Assembly (NCBI GenBank): GCA_937921775.1
Contig: CAKZUK010000006.1
Coordinates: forward strand, 1 to 64,000
Origin: an uncultured Saprospiraceae bacterium
GTDB taxonomy: Bacteria; Bacteroidota; Bacteroidia; Chitinophagales; Saprospiraceae
Length of the DNA: 64,000 nt
Direction of reading: 5' to 3'
The notes beneath the pieces were generated by a model that did no database searches, had not been told where the DNA came from, and saw only the letters and a list, made by a program, of their open reading frames with translations. Made by a program: the position numbers and the translations under genes. Shown here piece after piece: positions 29,401 to 37,531 of the stretch (positions are counted from its first letter, which is position 1; each line of letters opens with the position of its first letter).

Positions 29401-29827
29401 TGCTCCTTATCAATATAGTATTGATGGAACAAGCTTCCAATCGTCTCCACTTTTTGAAAACCTTGGAGCTGGGGATTATACGATTCTAGTTCAGGATGCT
29501 TTAGGTTGTGAACGAACGATTGACATCGAAATATCAACCTTGTCGGGGCTTATTGAAACTACTTACGGTACCTCTGTCAAAGTATATCCTAATCCAAGTT
29601 CAGACGGTTATGTAGTGATTGATGTACACGGTTTAAATAATGCGGACTTCGTATATTTTGATGTGATGGATGTAAGTGGGAAGGTTGTTCAACGTGCCCG
29701 ATTGGCTCCGGTGAATGATTATCATACTGGAAGATTCTCAATTGTTAATTTCCCAGATGGTGTTTACTTTGTTCGCTTTAAGCATGATCAGCTAAATGAA
29801 GCTGTTCGTATAGTGAAGAAGGGTTAG
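26450..29827 (+). CDS. T9SS cargo with large N-terminal domain and two SprB repeats
   Basis: 1125 aa from the ATG at 26450, chosen because it opens a good signal peptide (MKIFRQMFIVVLILLLQ..., cleavage near VEAQQ); the in-frame ATG at 26348 would put 34 non-signal residues in front. Residues ~30-560 form a domain I cannot name, with an IVTWDQEASRWMITE-like pattern seen in Bacteroidota exoproteins, probably a propeller. CARDB-like beta-sandwich segments follow (~570-790), then two SprB-like repeats (about 883-1030, DGAIIVSTNNGTAPFEYS and DGSIEVNVGSGNAPYQYS), then a type A T9SS sorting domain (VYPNPSSDGY near 1043 to IVKKG). It is the third adhesin-like cargo in tandem and ends in a strong terminator at 29919. 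Confidence 0.85.
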   Translation: MKIFRQMFIVVLILLLQNIVEAQQLDSPTSSPDLKALKSKLVFHGLTSPIGEVNNPNVLTPNNKRKRAKRERRARIPNFEYNVPMANNNPNPLPQNGDPLVAPPSFTVVTGVEVIPDLIFDGMEEEELLFVSVPDDNGDVSPDHYIQTANSSEGAYYEIFDKDGNTVFGPESCQDFWTPFNANGLGDPIVTWDQEASRWMITELSFDFTSMLIAISETDDPLGSWYVYEFQSPFGLPDYPKYGIWSDGYYVTTNEYISNGSDMDNHIPIYIMERDKMLNGDPDADVQIIGIPKFQESSSGFFVFQTATPANWEGTTPPPAGSGFPAVRIYDDAWDGGQDLVELWEVSVDWDDENNTAIVGPTEMPTAPFDSNLCDGDIFNCLQESDGSFISALQQVVMNRVTYRNFTSYEAIVMTFSVNVDQVDERSGVRWCELRKTPGTDWSLYQEGTVSNETNHIFMPTIGMDASGSIALGYSEMGPDKFLSLSFTGRRSSDELGEMTVEPYEIATGESYHDGNRWGDYASMTVDPVDGRTFWFSGEYTKADNIWGTKIATFQIRRDTNDVGPFALISPMTSAYLTDTETVEAVFKNFGYAPQADFEVGYIFDGLLSETQMITDTIQPDSSVTVIFTMPVDMDEIRQYDFKLFTGMSTDENILNDTLRLVVEKLTRWDAAITEFSGIGQGIICDSSYMTDITLLNVGQEQMTEATVYWQFNGGVINQVDWTGSLAPSESDLITINLAPLLDGNNSLLAYSSNPNGVMDEDVSNDTLSRPFMATTDGRTISLEVETDFFTNENSWELLNDNGDIIYSGGPYNQAQVLFTEEWCLPLGCYTFIFYDLMGNGVFFGGYTITDDDGTELASLINQNFGFEETNDFCVNFQCMLSADLTPSPETSPGAGDGAIIVSTNNGTAPFEYSLNGNPSQSTPVISGLPAGNYTVIVTDANDCSSVVEVDVPVCNITFSVSAMQESSTGAADGSIEVNVGSGNAPYQYSIDGTSFQSSPLFENLGAGDYTILVQDALGCERTIDIEISTLSGLIETTYGTSVKVYPNPSSDGYVVIDVHGLNNADFVYFDVMDVSGKVVQRARLAPVNDYHTGRFSIVNFPDGVYFVRFKHDQLNEAVRIVKKG

Positions 29828-29918
29828 CAGACGGGAATGGAGCACGGATTGAACTGGTTTCGACGGACTTTTTTCGACGGAGCATACAATCATTAAAACG
29901 TGTCAATCAATAAATCAA

Positions 29919-29957
29919 AAAGAGCTTGTTTACGATAAAATCGTAAACAAGCTCTTT
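29919..29957. terminator. Bidirectional terminator between convergent genes
   Basis: A perfect 18-bp stem: AAAGAGCTTGTTTACGAT (29919-29936), an AAA loop, and its complement (29940-29957). A- and T-tracts on both sides let it stop the plus-strand adhesin gene and the minus-strand PorE-like gene. Confidence 0.85.
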
Positions 29958-29999
29958 CAACTTAAAAGAAAAAATCCGTCTTTATCTGTTCAATCCCTG

Positions 30000-30024
30000 T
30001 CTGTCTAGCTGCTCGCTAGATAGA
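30000..30024. repeat. Small palindromic element of the TCTGTCTAGC type
   Basis: TCTGTCTAGC and GCTAGATAGA pair over 10 bp (one G-U) around a 5-nt loop. Related imperfect palindromes sit near gene ends at about 3851-3885 and 44601-44642, suggesting a REP-like dispersed motif. Confidence 0.35.
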
Positions 30025-30073
30025 TCCCATTCTATTAAGTGGGCCTTGCTACAAGTCCGCGATAGAAACAAAC

Positions 30074-32071
30074 TTACTCCACAATCTTAAAGGTAGTACG
30101 ACGATTAATCTGATGTTCCTCTTCTGTACATTTATTACAAATACAAGCTACTGCTGGAGCTCCTTTTCCGTATCCAACAGCCGTCAATCGATCGCTGGAG
30201 ATACCCAGTTTAGTAATCAAATAATCCACTGCCGACTGTGCACGACGTTGAGAAAGGTCTTTGTTGTATTTTGTTTTACCTCGACAATCGGTGTGCGAAG
30301 ATAGTTGGATTTTTATTTTAGGATTTTGTTTTAGAATACCTGCTAGATTGATAAGCGTAGGTTCTGCATCGGCACGAATGAAGGCTTCATTATAATCATA
30401 ATAAATATTCTCCAAGGTGATTTCCTTGTTTTTGAAAATTTTATCTAAAACGATTTCAACTTCATAAGTCGTAATTGGATTTGCTGGATCTTTCCCAATT
30501 CCTTTTGATGAGAAGCGACCGGTATTATTCAAATAGCCATCCTTAGCTCCTAGGAAACTGTAATCCATATTCTCTTCTAGTTCGATACTGAATTTTCCAT
30601 CAGGGCCAACGATTATATTTTCTGACTTAGCATTAAAGCTAATAGTGCTGGTAGCTTGATCTAATGGTTTACGACCAATTACTTCAGAGTTTGGATTGCT
30701 AGGATCGCGATATATTTTTTCTAAAATAAAACCATTCAACAGCATTTTGTAAACGATGGGCTCAGGTTCCTTCGTAGTGTCAACTGGAGGAGGGGGAGGA
30801 GGCAAGCCTTTTTCAAAACGATAAATATCGTCACTGCCTTTTCCGTTTTCTCGACTAGAAGAAAAATATCCAGCTTGCAAAACACCATCTTTCGCTGGAG
30901 CTCTCGGGTCAATGATGAAACCAAAATCATCTGCTCCAGAGTTAATAGGTGGCTTTAGGTTGTAAACAGGAGTCCAGTTGTCCCCATCAATTTTAAAACT
31001 TTTGAAAACATCAAGGCCACCTAATCCCGTGTGGTAATCAGAAGCAAAGTAAAGGGTGTCTTTGTCAATAAAAGGAAATTTTTCATTGCCATCCGTGTTG
31101 ATGGTGCGCCCCATAAGTCGCGGGATATCCCAGCCCTCAGGTGTTCGGTCAACGGAGTAGATATCATAGCCACCCCAACCTTCAGGATGATTACAAGAAA
31201 AGTAAAGTGTGCCACCATCAGGAGTAAGTGAGGGGTGACCATAGTTGACTTTATCTTCTACGAAGCTAAGTACAGTTGGCGCAGCCCAGCTGTCACCGTC
31301 CTTTTTGCTTACCATGAGCTTGCAATACACATCCGTCCGTCCCATTTCACTAAAGCAACGAGAGAAGTACATTTCTGAAAAGTCATTATTGAAAGAAACA
31401 GTACCCTCATTGTTTGGGGTATTGATAGTCGCATCAAAAGGTTCTGCGGAATTAGATTTTAGGTTAACCAAAAAGAGGTCAGAGAAATTGCTGCCAGTCC
31501 AGTTGTAAGTTTCATCTCCTGTGCTTTGGTTTCGGTCAGATGTAATGACTAAGAATTCATCGCCATAAGTTGTTGGAGCATATTCTGCGCTGCCAGTATT
31601 GAAAGAGGAGATTTCTACTTTGTATACATTATCAGCGCTACCTTTTTTCCAATCGATGGCTTGGTTGCAGGCAGTTATTTCTCTGCGATATTCGTAAGGG
31701 CTACCAATTTCAAGGCCAAGGTTTTTGAAAGCAGCGGCAGCTTCTTTGTATTGCTCATTCTTTTTGAGTGCAAAAGCATATTCTTTCAGTGCATCAATTC
31801 CAAATTGATTGTCATAAGCAATTTTGTACCATTTTATTGATGCTTCATTTTTGTTCATTCTACGATATGACTCGCCTATGAAAAAAGCTTTCTTGCCTTT
31901 TTCAACCCGACTCTTAGATTTGTTGTATTCCTTAGTCAGCATGTTAGCCGCAACAGCATACTGCTTTCGCTCAAAAGCGGTATCACCATCACGTATCTTT
32001 TGTGTAAACGTGCAGGCACTAATGAGGAGTACAATCAGAAAGTAAAATGATAGGGTATTACTTTTAAACAT
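30074..32071 (-). CDS. porE: PorE-like T9SS-associated lipoprotein (TPR, PD40 propeller, regulatory domain, OmpA)
   Basis: 665 aa from the ATG at 32071, which gives a clean lipoprotein signal with lipobox LISAC (Cys 20); an ATG 24 bases upstream is an alternative. Domain order: TPR-like helices (25-135), a PD40/WD-like propeller (about 170-400, with repeats such as LVITSDRNQ, GTLYFSCNHPEG and DTLYFASDYHTG), a proline-rich linker, a carboxypeptidase-regulatory-like domain (443-547), and an OmpA domain (550-665, with LSSHTDCRGK and LSQRRAQSAVDYL binding peptidoglycan). This order matches PorE of the type IX secretion system, which ties the machine to peptidoglycan. The three T9SS cargo genes just upstream fit that role. 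Bacteroidota often encode several such paralogs, so another one may be the core PorE. Confidence 0.75.
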   Translation of the reverse strand: MFKSNTLSFYFLIVLLISACTFTQKIRDGDTAFERKQYAVAANMLTKEYNKSKSRVEKGKKAFFIGESYRRMNKNEASIKWYKIAYDNQFGIDALKEYAFALKKNEQYKEAAAAFKNLGLEIGSPYEYRREITACNQAIDWKKGSADNVYKVEISSFNTGSAEYAPTTYGDEFLVITSDRNQSTGDETYNWTGSNFSDLFLVNLKSNSAEPFDATINTPNNEGTVSFNNDFSEMYFSRCFSEMGRTDVYCKLMVSKKDGDSWAAPTVLSFVEDKVNYGHPSLTPDGGTLYFSCNHPEGWGGYDIYSVDRTPEGWDIPRLMGRTINTDGNEKFPFIDKDTLYFASDYHTGLGGLDVFKSFKIDGDNWTPVYNLKPPINSGADDFGFIIDPRAPAKDGVLQAGYFSSSRENGKGSDDIYRFEKGLPPPPPPVDTTKEPEPIVYKMLLNGFILEKIYRDPSNPNSEVIGRKPLDQATSTISFNAKSENIIVGPDGKFSIELEENMDYSFLGAKDGYLNNTGRFSSKGIGKDPANPITTYEVEIVLDKIFKNKEITLENIYYDYNEAFIRADAEPTLINLAGILKQNPKIKIQLSSHTDCRGKTKYNKDLSQRRAQSAVDYLITKLGISSDRLTAVGYGKGAPAVACICNKCTEEEHQINRRTTFKIVE

Positions 32072-32440
32072 GAGGCAAGGGTCTTTAGTATTCAATAAGT
32101 AGCTTAATCTATGCGTAAACTTAATTCAAGGCGAATATATGATTTGTTTTTAAACAACATCTATAGGTATTGGGCAATCTTTTACTTTAACTGTCTATGC
32201 ATAAAATTTAAACGCTGAGTAAACACCCTTTGTTGCAGAACAAAATAGCGGGAAGCAGCCAATGTTGGATGATCTGGAAGAACTAACAAACGCATTTCTC
32301 TAAAGTCAGTGCTCTAAATGAACTTCCAGCGGATTTAACATTGATTAGCTAGGAATAGGAAACGGAGTTTGAATTGTGGTAAAGAGCTAAGCTAGATTGG
32401 TATTGAAAGGGCACTGATATTGCTAATAGATCGGTTTAGG

Positions 32441-32470
32441 CAAAAAAATAAGCCCGATTAGGAATCGGGC
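32441..32470 (-). terminator. Orphan intrinsic terminator
   Basis: GCCCGAT/ATCGGGC (32452-32458 with 32464-32470), a 7-bp stem with a 5-nt loop, is followed on the minus strand by TTATTTTTTTG. It lies 430 bp beyond secDF and after that gene's own terminator, so it probably ends a separate small transcript. Confidence 0.7.
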
Positions 32471-32494
32471 TCAGGAAACGAATCTTACAATTTT

Positions 32495-32569
32495 TTAACC
32501 AAAACTTACATTTATACAATAAGCAAAGTGCGTGCCAAAACTGGCTTTGGAGTTAATTTTAATAAGCAT
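32495..32569 (-). CDS. Possible 24-codon small ORF before the orphan terminator
   Basis: ATG at 32569, stop at 32495, 25 bp before the hairpin terminator. The peptide is polar-aromatic with one Cys and three Phe and ends NVSFG. There is no homology I recognise and no clear ribosome-binding site; its only support is the terminator right behind it. It may equally be part of a noncoding RNA. Confidence 0.15.
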   Translation of the reverse strand: MLIKINSKASFGTHFAYCINVSFG

Positions 32570-32846
32570 GATGAAATTTTAACATTTGAAAGGCACTTCT
32601 TTGTAGGAGGAAATAGAGATAGAAGGGATTGAGCAGGCTTTAGGCGGATTTTAAGTTAGGGTAAAGAATGGCTTATTAAACCCGATCGCGAGAAAAGAGG
32701 GAATTCGTCTGAGCTCCAGGTGGGTCTAGACTTAAGCAACTGCTGCTAATCCTCCCAATCTGCGCGTGTCAGTCGAAAAGCACCACTTCTATAGTGTTTC
32801 TCCTTCATAAAAGGGTACATCTCTCAGCTCCCTCATAAAACAAGAA

Positions 32847-32878
32847 ATCCCGAATCTGCATCACTGCAAATTCGGGAT
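32847..32878 (-). terminator. secDF terminator
   Basis: ATCCCGAAT/ATTCGGGAT, a 9-bp stem with a 14-nt loop, followed on the minus strand by TTTCTTGTTTT, starting 25 bp after the secDF stop. Confidence 0.8.
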
Positions 32879-32902
32879 CACTATTATTAGCAATAAAGCT
32901 GT

Positions 32903-35900
32903 TTAGTTAACTTTAGATTTAGCGAAACTGCTTTTCTTCTTACTAGTCTTTGGAGCAAAGTCACCAGTCAAATCTGACATAATAGGTGTCGCAATAAAGA
33001 TAGAAGAGTAGGTACCTACAATTACACCAATGAATAGTGCAAAAGCAAAACCTTTGATACTTGAACCACCAAAGAACAATAAGATAGCAACAACAAATAG
33101 GGTAGTCATCGAAGTAATGACAGTTCTACTCACGGTACTATTGATTGACATATTGATCACTTCGTGCTTACTTTTCTTAGTGTAGTTATTCATAAATTCA
33201 CGAATACGGTCAAATACTACCACCGTATCGTTAATCGAATAACCAATCACTGTCAGAATCGCTGCAATGAAGGCCTGATTTATTTCCATTGAGAATGGTA
33301 GTACTCCGTGGAATATAGAGAACAGAGAAAGTACGATTAATGTATCGTGGAAAAGTGCAGCAACTGCACCCGCACTATATTGCCATTTATTGAATCGAAT
33401 AAAGATGTACAAGAAGATCACCAATAGGGCGAAGATCGTTGCATAAAGAGAACTTTCTTTAATATCCTCTGCAATGGTAGGTCCTACCTTACTAGATGAT
33501 ACAACGTGAGTTCCGAGTCCATCAGGTTGCTTGAATTGGTCTAGTGAAATACTACCACCAGTAGCAGCATTTACACCTTCGTGCAATTTAGCCATTACTT
33601 TTTCAGCAGCACCTTCAGTACCGTCAGTGATGTTGTAAGAAGTAACTACGTTAAATGTATTACTCGTGCTTACTTCTTTTACCAAAGTACTCATACCGAA
33701 TGCTTCACCTAATGAGCTACGTAAACCATCAAGGTCAACATTTTCGTTTTTGTCAAACTGTACGTTGTAAGAATAACCTCCTTTAAAATCAACTCCTAAT
33801 TCAAATCCTCTCATTGCGAAAGAACCTAAACCAATAATAATGATAATAGAAGAAAGGACATAAGCCATCTTACGCTTTCCTAACCAGTCGATATTTAAGT
33901 TTGCAAAAGCATTCTTAGAAGGACCAGTCCAGAAAGACAAATCGTTACCTTTTGTGATTGTCCACCAGTCAATGAGCATACGACCAACTAAAACTGCAGT
34001 AAACAATGAACAACAAACACCGATGATCAATACAATGGCGAAACCTTTAATTGGTCCCATACCGAAGTAAGCCAAGATGATCGCTACTAAAATAGTAGTT
34101 ACGTTGGCATCAATGATGGCAGAGTAGGAGTGTTGGAAACCATCTTTGATAGATACCAATAATGATTTTCCAGCTCTAAGCTCTTCCCTGATTCTTTCAA
34201 AGATGATTACGTTGGCATCTACTGCCATACCAATCGTCAATACGATACCAGCAATACCAGGTAGTGTAAGTACAGTACCGAAGTTGGCCAATAATCCAAA
34301 GATGAAGAAGATATTGAGGAACAATGCTAGGATAGCAACAAAACCACCTGCACCATAATAGAAAACCATAAATAGGAATACCAAACCAAAACCAATCAAT
34401 AAAGAATTGATAGAACGTCTGATATTGTCAGCACCCAAAGAAGGGCCAACCAATGATTCCTGAATAATTTTTGTTTTAGCTGGAAGCTTACCAATCTGTA
34501 GAATTTTAGCTAAATCTTCTCCTTCTTGCATGCTATAATCTCCTGTGATAGAAGAGTTACCAGTTAGAATAGGATTGATTACACGTGGAGCAGAAACTAC
34601 TTTGTCGTCCAGTACAATAGCGATTTCACGATTGTTGTCCTGAGCAGCTTTAGTTGTCATCTCTCCCCAGATCTTAGCACCAGGTCCAGTCATTCCCAAT
34701 GAAACAGCAATAGAACCATTTGATGGGTCAGGGTTTGCAGCTGCATCCGTTACCATATCACCAGCCAAAGGTGGCTTGTCTGATCCTCTTTCCATCTTGA
34801 TCGCGTATAGTTCGTATACTTTGCTATCCGCGGTGTAGTCATTGTAGCCGTTAGCCGGGTAGTGTGACCACTTGAAAGAGATATCTTTTGGCATAAGGCT
34901 TACCACTTCTGGCCGAGCCAAATAGTCATTAATTGTTTTGATTTGATTACGAGGAGCAGTACCAATAATAGTAAAAGGCATCAAAGCTCCACCATCAGCA
35001 CCTGCACCATTTAAGGTAAGAGCACTTAATAAAGGACCACGGTTAGTAGGAGTCGTCTCATCAGCGTAAACTTCAGTGATTGGTCCAAATGTATCAACTC
35101 TAATGTTTCCTTCAGAATCATATACATAAGTGGTATCCATTCGAATAACTTCTTTAGCAGCTTCAATCGTAGAAGTATCGCCAGAAGCAAGTCTTCTAAG
35201 TTTGTCATCAGCTTGTGCTAAAAGTTGAATGATTCCAGCACCCGTAGATTTAGATACGTTATCAGTGATTCGGTAAATATTCCAAAACTGCAATTCAGCA
35301 GTAGTTTGAAGGAAGTTACGTGCACGCTCTGGGTTACGAATACCAGGAAGTTCAACAATGATCAAGTCTCTTGCTTCGTCAAGCGAAACATTTGGCTGGA
35401 TCACTCCTAGCTCATCAATACGTTCTTTTAGACGCTTATAAGTAAGACCAACAGTCTCTTTTGACTTTTCCTGAAGGATACGAACAACTTCGCCGTCAGG
35501 TGTATCAAATTTGATGTTCTCTCTGAGTACTTCGTCAGAGTCAAAAGCTGCAGCTAGGTTAGTACCACCTAATGCTTTGTACGCTTTGTAAAAACGAGTT
35601 ACGTAATCTGACTTTGTTACAGCTACATCTGCATCAGCTTGAAGCAATGCTTCCTTAATCAGTGGTGCATCATTTTCAGCTAATGATTTGATGAAATCAT
35701 TCAGGTCAACCTGAAGGACAACATTCATTCCTCCCTTGAGGTCAAGGCCATATGCTAGCTGAGCGTTCTTTAGATCTTCATAAGTGAATTGTTTGATCAT
35801 TGGAACATTGAAAATAACCTCACTGGACATGGAATCCAAATAGGCCGATTCTGCGTCTGCATATTTTTCAGCTTGAATTTCAGCTGGAAATGAGCCAGAG

Positions 35901-36025
35901 ATAGATTGTGCATGTGCTCTAGCATCTTTCTCTACGCCTAACGTAGGATACATGTAGAAGTACTGCAACAGGCAGAATAAGGTAACTACTACTAGAAAAA
36001 ACTTTACGATTCCTTTACCTTGCAT
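32903..36025 (-). CDS. secDF: Fused protein-export membrane protein SecDF
   Basis: 1040 aa, an inner-membrane RND-type protein that uses the proton gradient to pull Sec substrates through SecYEG on the periplasmic side. The SecD half starts with one membrane segment, then the GLDLKGGMNVVLQV motif near 92-105, a large periplasmic region, and a membrane bundle about 555-710 (IGMAVDANVIIFERIREE carries the conserved Asp). The SecF half follows, with ELGVDFKGGYSYNV near 741-754 and a second bundle about 855-1020 (YSINDTVVVFDRIREF). Fusion of SecD and SecF in one chain is normal for Bacteroidota. It is a single gene with its own promoter (36070) and terminator (32847-32878). It would serve the many Sec-dependent and T9SS substrates in this window. 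Confidence 0.96.
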   Translation of the reverse strand: MQGKGIVKFFLVVVTLFCLLQYFYMYPTLGVEKDARAHAQSISGSFPAEIQAEKYADAESAYLDSMSSEVIFNVPMIKQFTYEDLKNAQLAYGLDLKGGMNVVLQVDLNDFIKSLAENDAPLIKEALLQADADVAVTKSDYVTRFYKAYKALGGTNLAAAFDSDEVLRENIKFDTPDGEVVRILQEKSKETVGLTYKRLKERIDELGVIQPNVSLDEARDLIIVELPGIRNPERARNFLQTTAELQFWNIYRITDNVSKSTGAGIIQLLAQADDKLRRLASGDTSTIEAAKEVIRMDTTYVYDSEGNIRVDTFGPITEVYADETTPTNRGPLLSALTLNGAGADGGALMPFTIIGTAPRNQIKTINDYLARPEVVSLMPKDISFKWSHYPANGYNDYTADSKVYELYAIKMERGSDKPPLAGDMVTDAAANPDPSNGSIAVSLGMTGPGAKIWGEMTTKAAQDNNREIAIVLDDKVVSAPRVINPILTGNSSITGDYSMQEGEDLAKILQIGKLPAKTKIIQESLVGPSLGADNIRRSINSLLIGFGLVFLFMVFYYGAGGFVAILALFLNIFFIFGLLANFGTVLTLPGIAGIVLTIGMAVDANVIIFERIREELRAGKSLLVSIKDGFQHSYSAIIDANVTTILVAIILAYFGMGPIKGFAIVLIIGVCCSLFTAVLVGRMLIDWWTITKGNDLSFWTGPSKNAFANLNIDWLGKRKMAYVLSSIIIIIGLGSFAMRGFELGVDFKGGYSYNVQFDKNENVDLDGLRSSLGEAFGMSTLVKEVSTSNTFNVVTSYNITDGTEGAAEKVMAKLHEGVNAATGGSISLDQFKQPDGLGTHVVSSSKVGPTIAEDIKESSLYATIFALLVIFLYIFIRFNKWQYSAGAVAALFHDTLIVLSLFSIFHGVLPFSMEINQAFIAAILTVIGYSINDTVVVFDRIREFMNNYTKKSKHEVINMSINSTVSRTVITSMTTLFVVAILLFFGGSSIKGFAFALFIGVIVGTYSSIFIATPIMSDLTGDFAPKTSKKKSSFAKSKVN

Positions 36026-36628
36026 GGTATTAAATTTAGACTTTTGTAAAAGGTTTGAAAAAAACTCCGCAAATATATACTTTTTGGCTTATAAAGTGCC
36101 AGTTGAGTCTACGTATTTCTCCATACTATGTTAACATAGACGCCGTGGAAATGTCCGCTTAGTTTGATATTTGTGAGAGCAGGTGAGAATTCTAGATATA
36201 ATGTAAGACAAAATTCGTCCCAAATTGTTCTTTTTTAAGTTAAAAAACAAGAAATAGAGTGACAATTTCTGTTGCTTTTGCAATTTCACTGTGTTTAAGA
36301 TGGGAAATTAAGAAGGAATATAGCTTTATAGAATTATTATTGTGAATAATAGTAGATCTACCTAAGAGAGATAAAAGGCATTTCCATTTTATAATGGCCA
36401 GTTTTTTCTTCATTTTAGCTCAGAAGAGTAAATACAATTATCATTGAAATTGAAATTGCCGCTTAAAAGGTTTGCTATTTCGTAAAAACTATCATAAATT
36501 CCGCCACATTTAATTTTAAAAATTCTAATTAACCACAGAGTTGTGCTCAATGAACTTGATAGTTGTTCATTAAATCATTGATAAACAGTGTCTTATCGTT
36601 TTTTGCAACTTTACATCAACTAAAAATT
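36026..36628. other. Divergent promoter region between secDF and the LysM gene
   Basis: Holds the minus-strand -7 box at 36070-36077 and a 7-bp inverted repeat AATGAAC/GTTCATT (36549-36571) in the leader of the LysM gene. No ORF. Confidence 0.45.
36070..36077 (-). promoter_or_regulatory. secDF promoter -7 box
   Basis: The minus strand reads TATATTTG, an exact TAnnTTTG, 45 bp ahead of the secDF ATG. The -33 region is less clear. Confidence 0.5.
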
Positions 36629-37132
36629 ATGGGTTTATTTTCCTTTTTAAAGAATTCGGGTGCTAAGATTTTAACAAAGAAAAACGCTAAGACCGTAGCT
36701 GACAATCCTGAGATAAAGAGAATGGAAGAAGAGATTCTCAACAAGCAGAAAGAAATTTTATTAAAGGGTATCGTAGAAGGTATGGGTAAAAAGAAAGTTA
36801 CCAATATGAGTCTCACCTTTGATGGTACTACTGCTACGATTCATGGACAGGTCAACTCACAGGCTGATCGCGAGAAAATTATCCTTGCTTTGGGTAATGT
36901 TTCTGGTGTAGCAGCAGTTGATGATCGTCTATCTGTAAAGAAAGAAGCGCCAGAAGCTGAGTTTTACACTGTAAAGCGTGGTGATTCTCTTTCAAAAATC
37001 GCTAAGCGTTTTTACGGCGATCCAATGAAATACAAGAAGATTTTTGATGCCAACAAGCCAATGCTTAAAGACCCTAACCTCATTTTTGCTGGTCAGGTAC
37101 TTCGCATTCCTAATGCTGGTAGAAAGAAATAA
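36629..37132 (+). CDS. kbp: BON-LysM protein, Kbp/YgaU-like
   Basis: 167 aa from the ATG at 36629. I prefer this start because it begins MGLFSFLKNSG as in the family; an in-frame upstream ATG at 36563 gives an implausible extension. A BON domain (about 50-115, VTNMSLTFDGTTATIHGQV) is followed by a LysM domain (118-163, YTVKRGDSLSKIAKRFYGD). The layout matches the E. coli potassium-binding protein Kbp (YgaU), a small soluble protein that folds on K+ binding. No signal peptide, so cytoplasmic as for Kbp. An intrinsic terminator follows. Confidence 0.8.
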   Translation: MGLFSFLKNSGAKILTKKNAKTVADNPEIKRMEEEILNKQKEILLKGIVEGMGKKKVTNMSLTFDGTTATIHGQVNSQADREKIILALGNVSGVAAVDDRLSVKKEAPEAEFYTVKRGDSLSKIAKRFYGDPMKYKKIFDANKPMLKDPNLIFAGQVLRIPNAGRKK

Positions 37133-37147
37133 TCAACAAAATAAAAG

Positions 37148-37182
37148 GGAATCTGGTGAGCATCTCTCTAGATTCTCTTTTT
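37148..37182 (+). terminator. Terminator of the LysM gene
   Basis: GGGAATCT (37148-37155) pairs with AGATTCTC (37170-37177; one G-U) and TTTTT follows. Confidence 0.75.
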
Positions 37183-37347
37183 ATAAGACTAATTCGCAAC
37201 TCGCCTTCCCCCTCTAGCTCATCTACAATTTTACTCTAGAAAGCCTCCTTGCTTTTCTCACTACTTTATCGCTACACAGTAGAAACAAGCCAAAAAAACA
37301 TCTAAAAAATTACCCAGCCCTTTAGCTTAATCCACAATTAAAGATTG

Positions 37348-37355
37348 TATCTTTG
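37348..37355 (+). promoter_or_regulatory. Promoter -7 box upstream of the PurM-like gene
   Basis: TATCTTTG followed by CAG is an exact Bacteroidota -7 element. It predicts a leader of about 170 nt that includes the dispersed repeat. Confidence 0.55.
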
Positions 37356-37431
37356 CAGTCGATTATTTCTTTTGCAGCAAGCAATAATACCAAGAGACGG
37401 AACCAAATTATTTGAATTTTTCCGATGTTTA

Positions 37432-37500
37432 TAAAATTTACTAAGCGATTTGACCCTAAGGGAATAAGCCTGTTAATTTTTAAAAATGTTAAACCGGAAA
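37432..37500. repeat. Dispersed repeat, copy B
   Basis: Second copy of the 68-bp repeat at 26068-26135. It contains a small CCCTAAGGG palindrome and would be transcribed as part of the PurM-like gene's leader. A weaker match to its AT-rich end (TTTTTAAAAATTTAAA) precedes prmA at about 54868. Confidence 0.65.
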
Positions 37501-37531
37501 AAATTAAATAATCCCGTCAAATAACTAATAC

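Larger units (their letters stand above)
32072..32902. other. 0.8-kb region with an orphan terminator
   Basis: No sizeable ORF. A strong minus-strand hairpin terminator at 32441-32470 has no recognised gene feeding it. The 24-codon minus-strand frame at 32495-32569 just upstream of it is the only candidate peptide. secDF ends in its own terminator at 32847-32878. Confidence 0.5.
37133..37531. other. Intergenic region with terminator, promoter and dispersed repeat
   Basis: Contains in order the LysM-gene terminator (37148-37182), the TATCTTTG promoter box (37348-37355) and repeat copy B (37432-37500), which ends about 30 bp before the PurM-like start codon. Confidence 0.6.
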
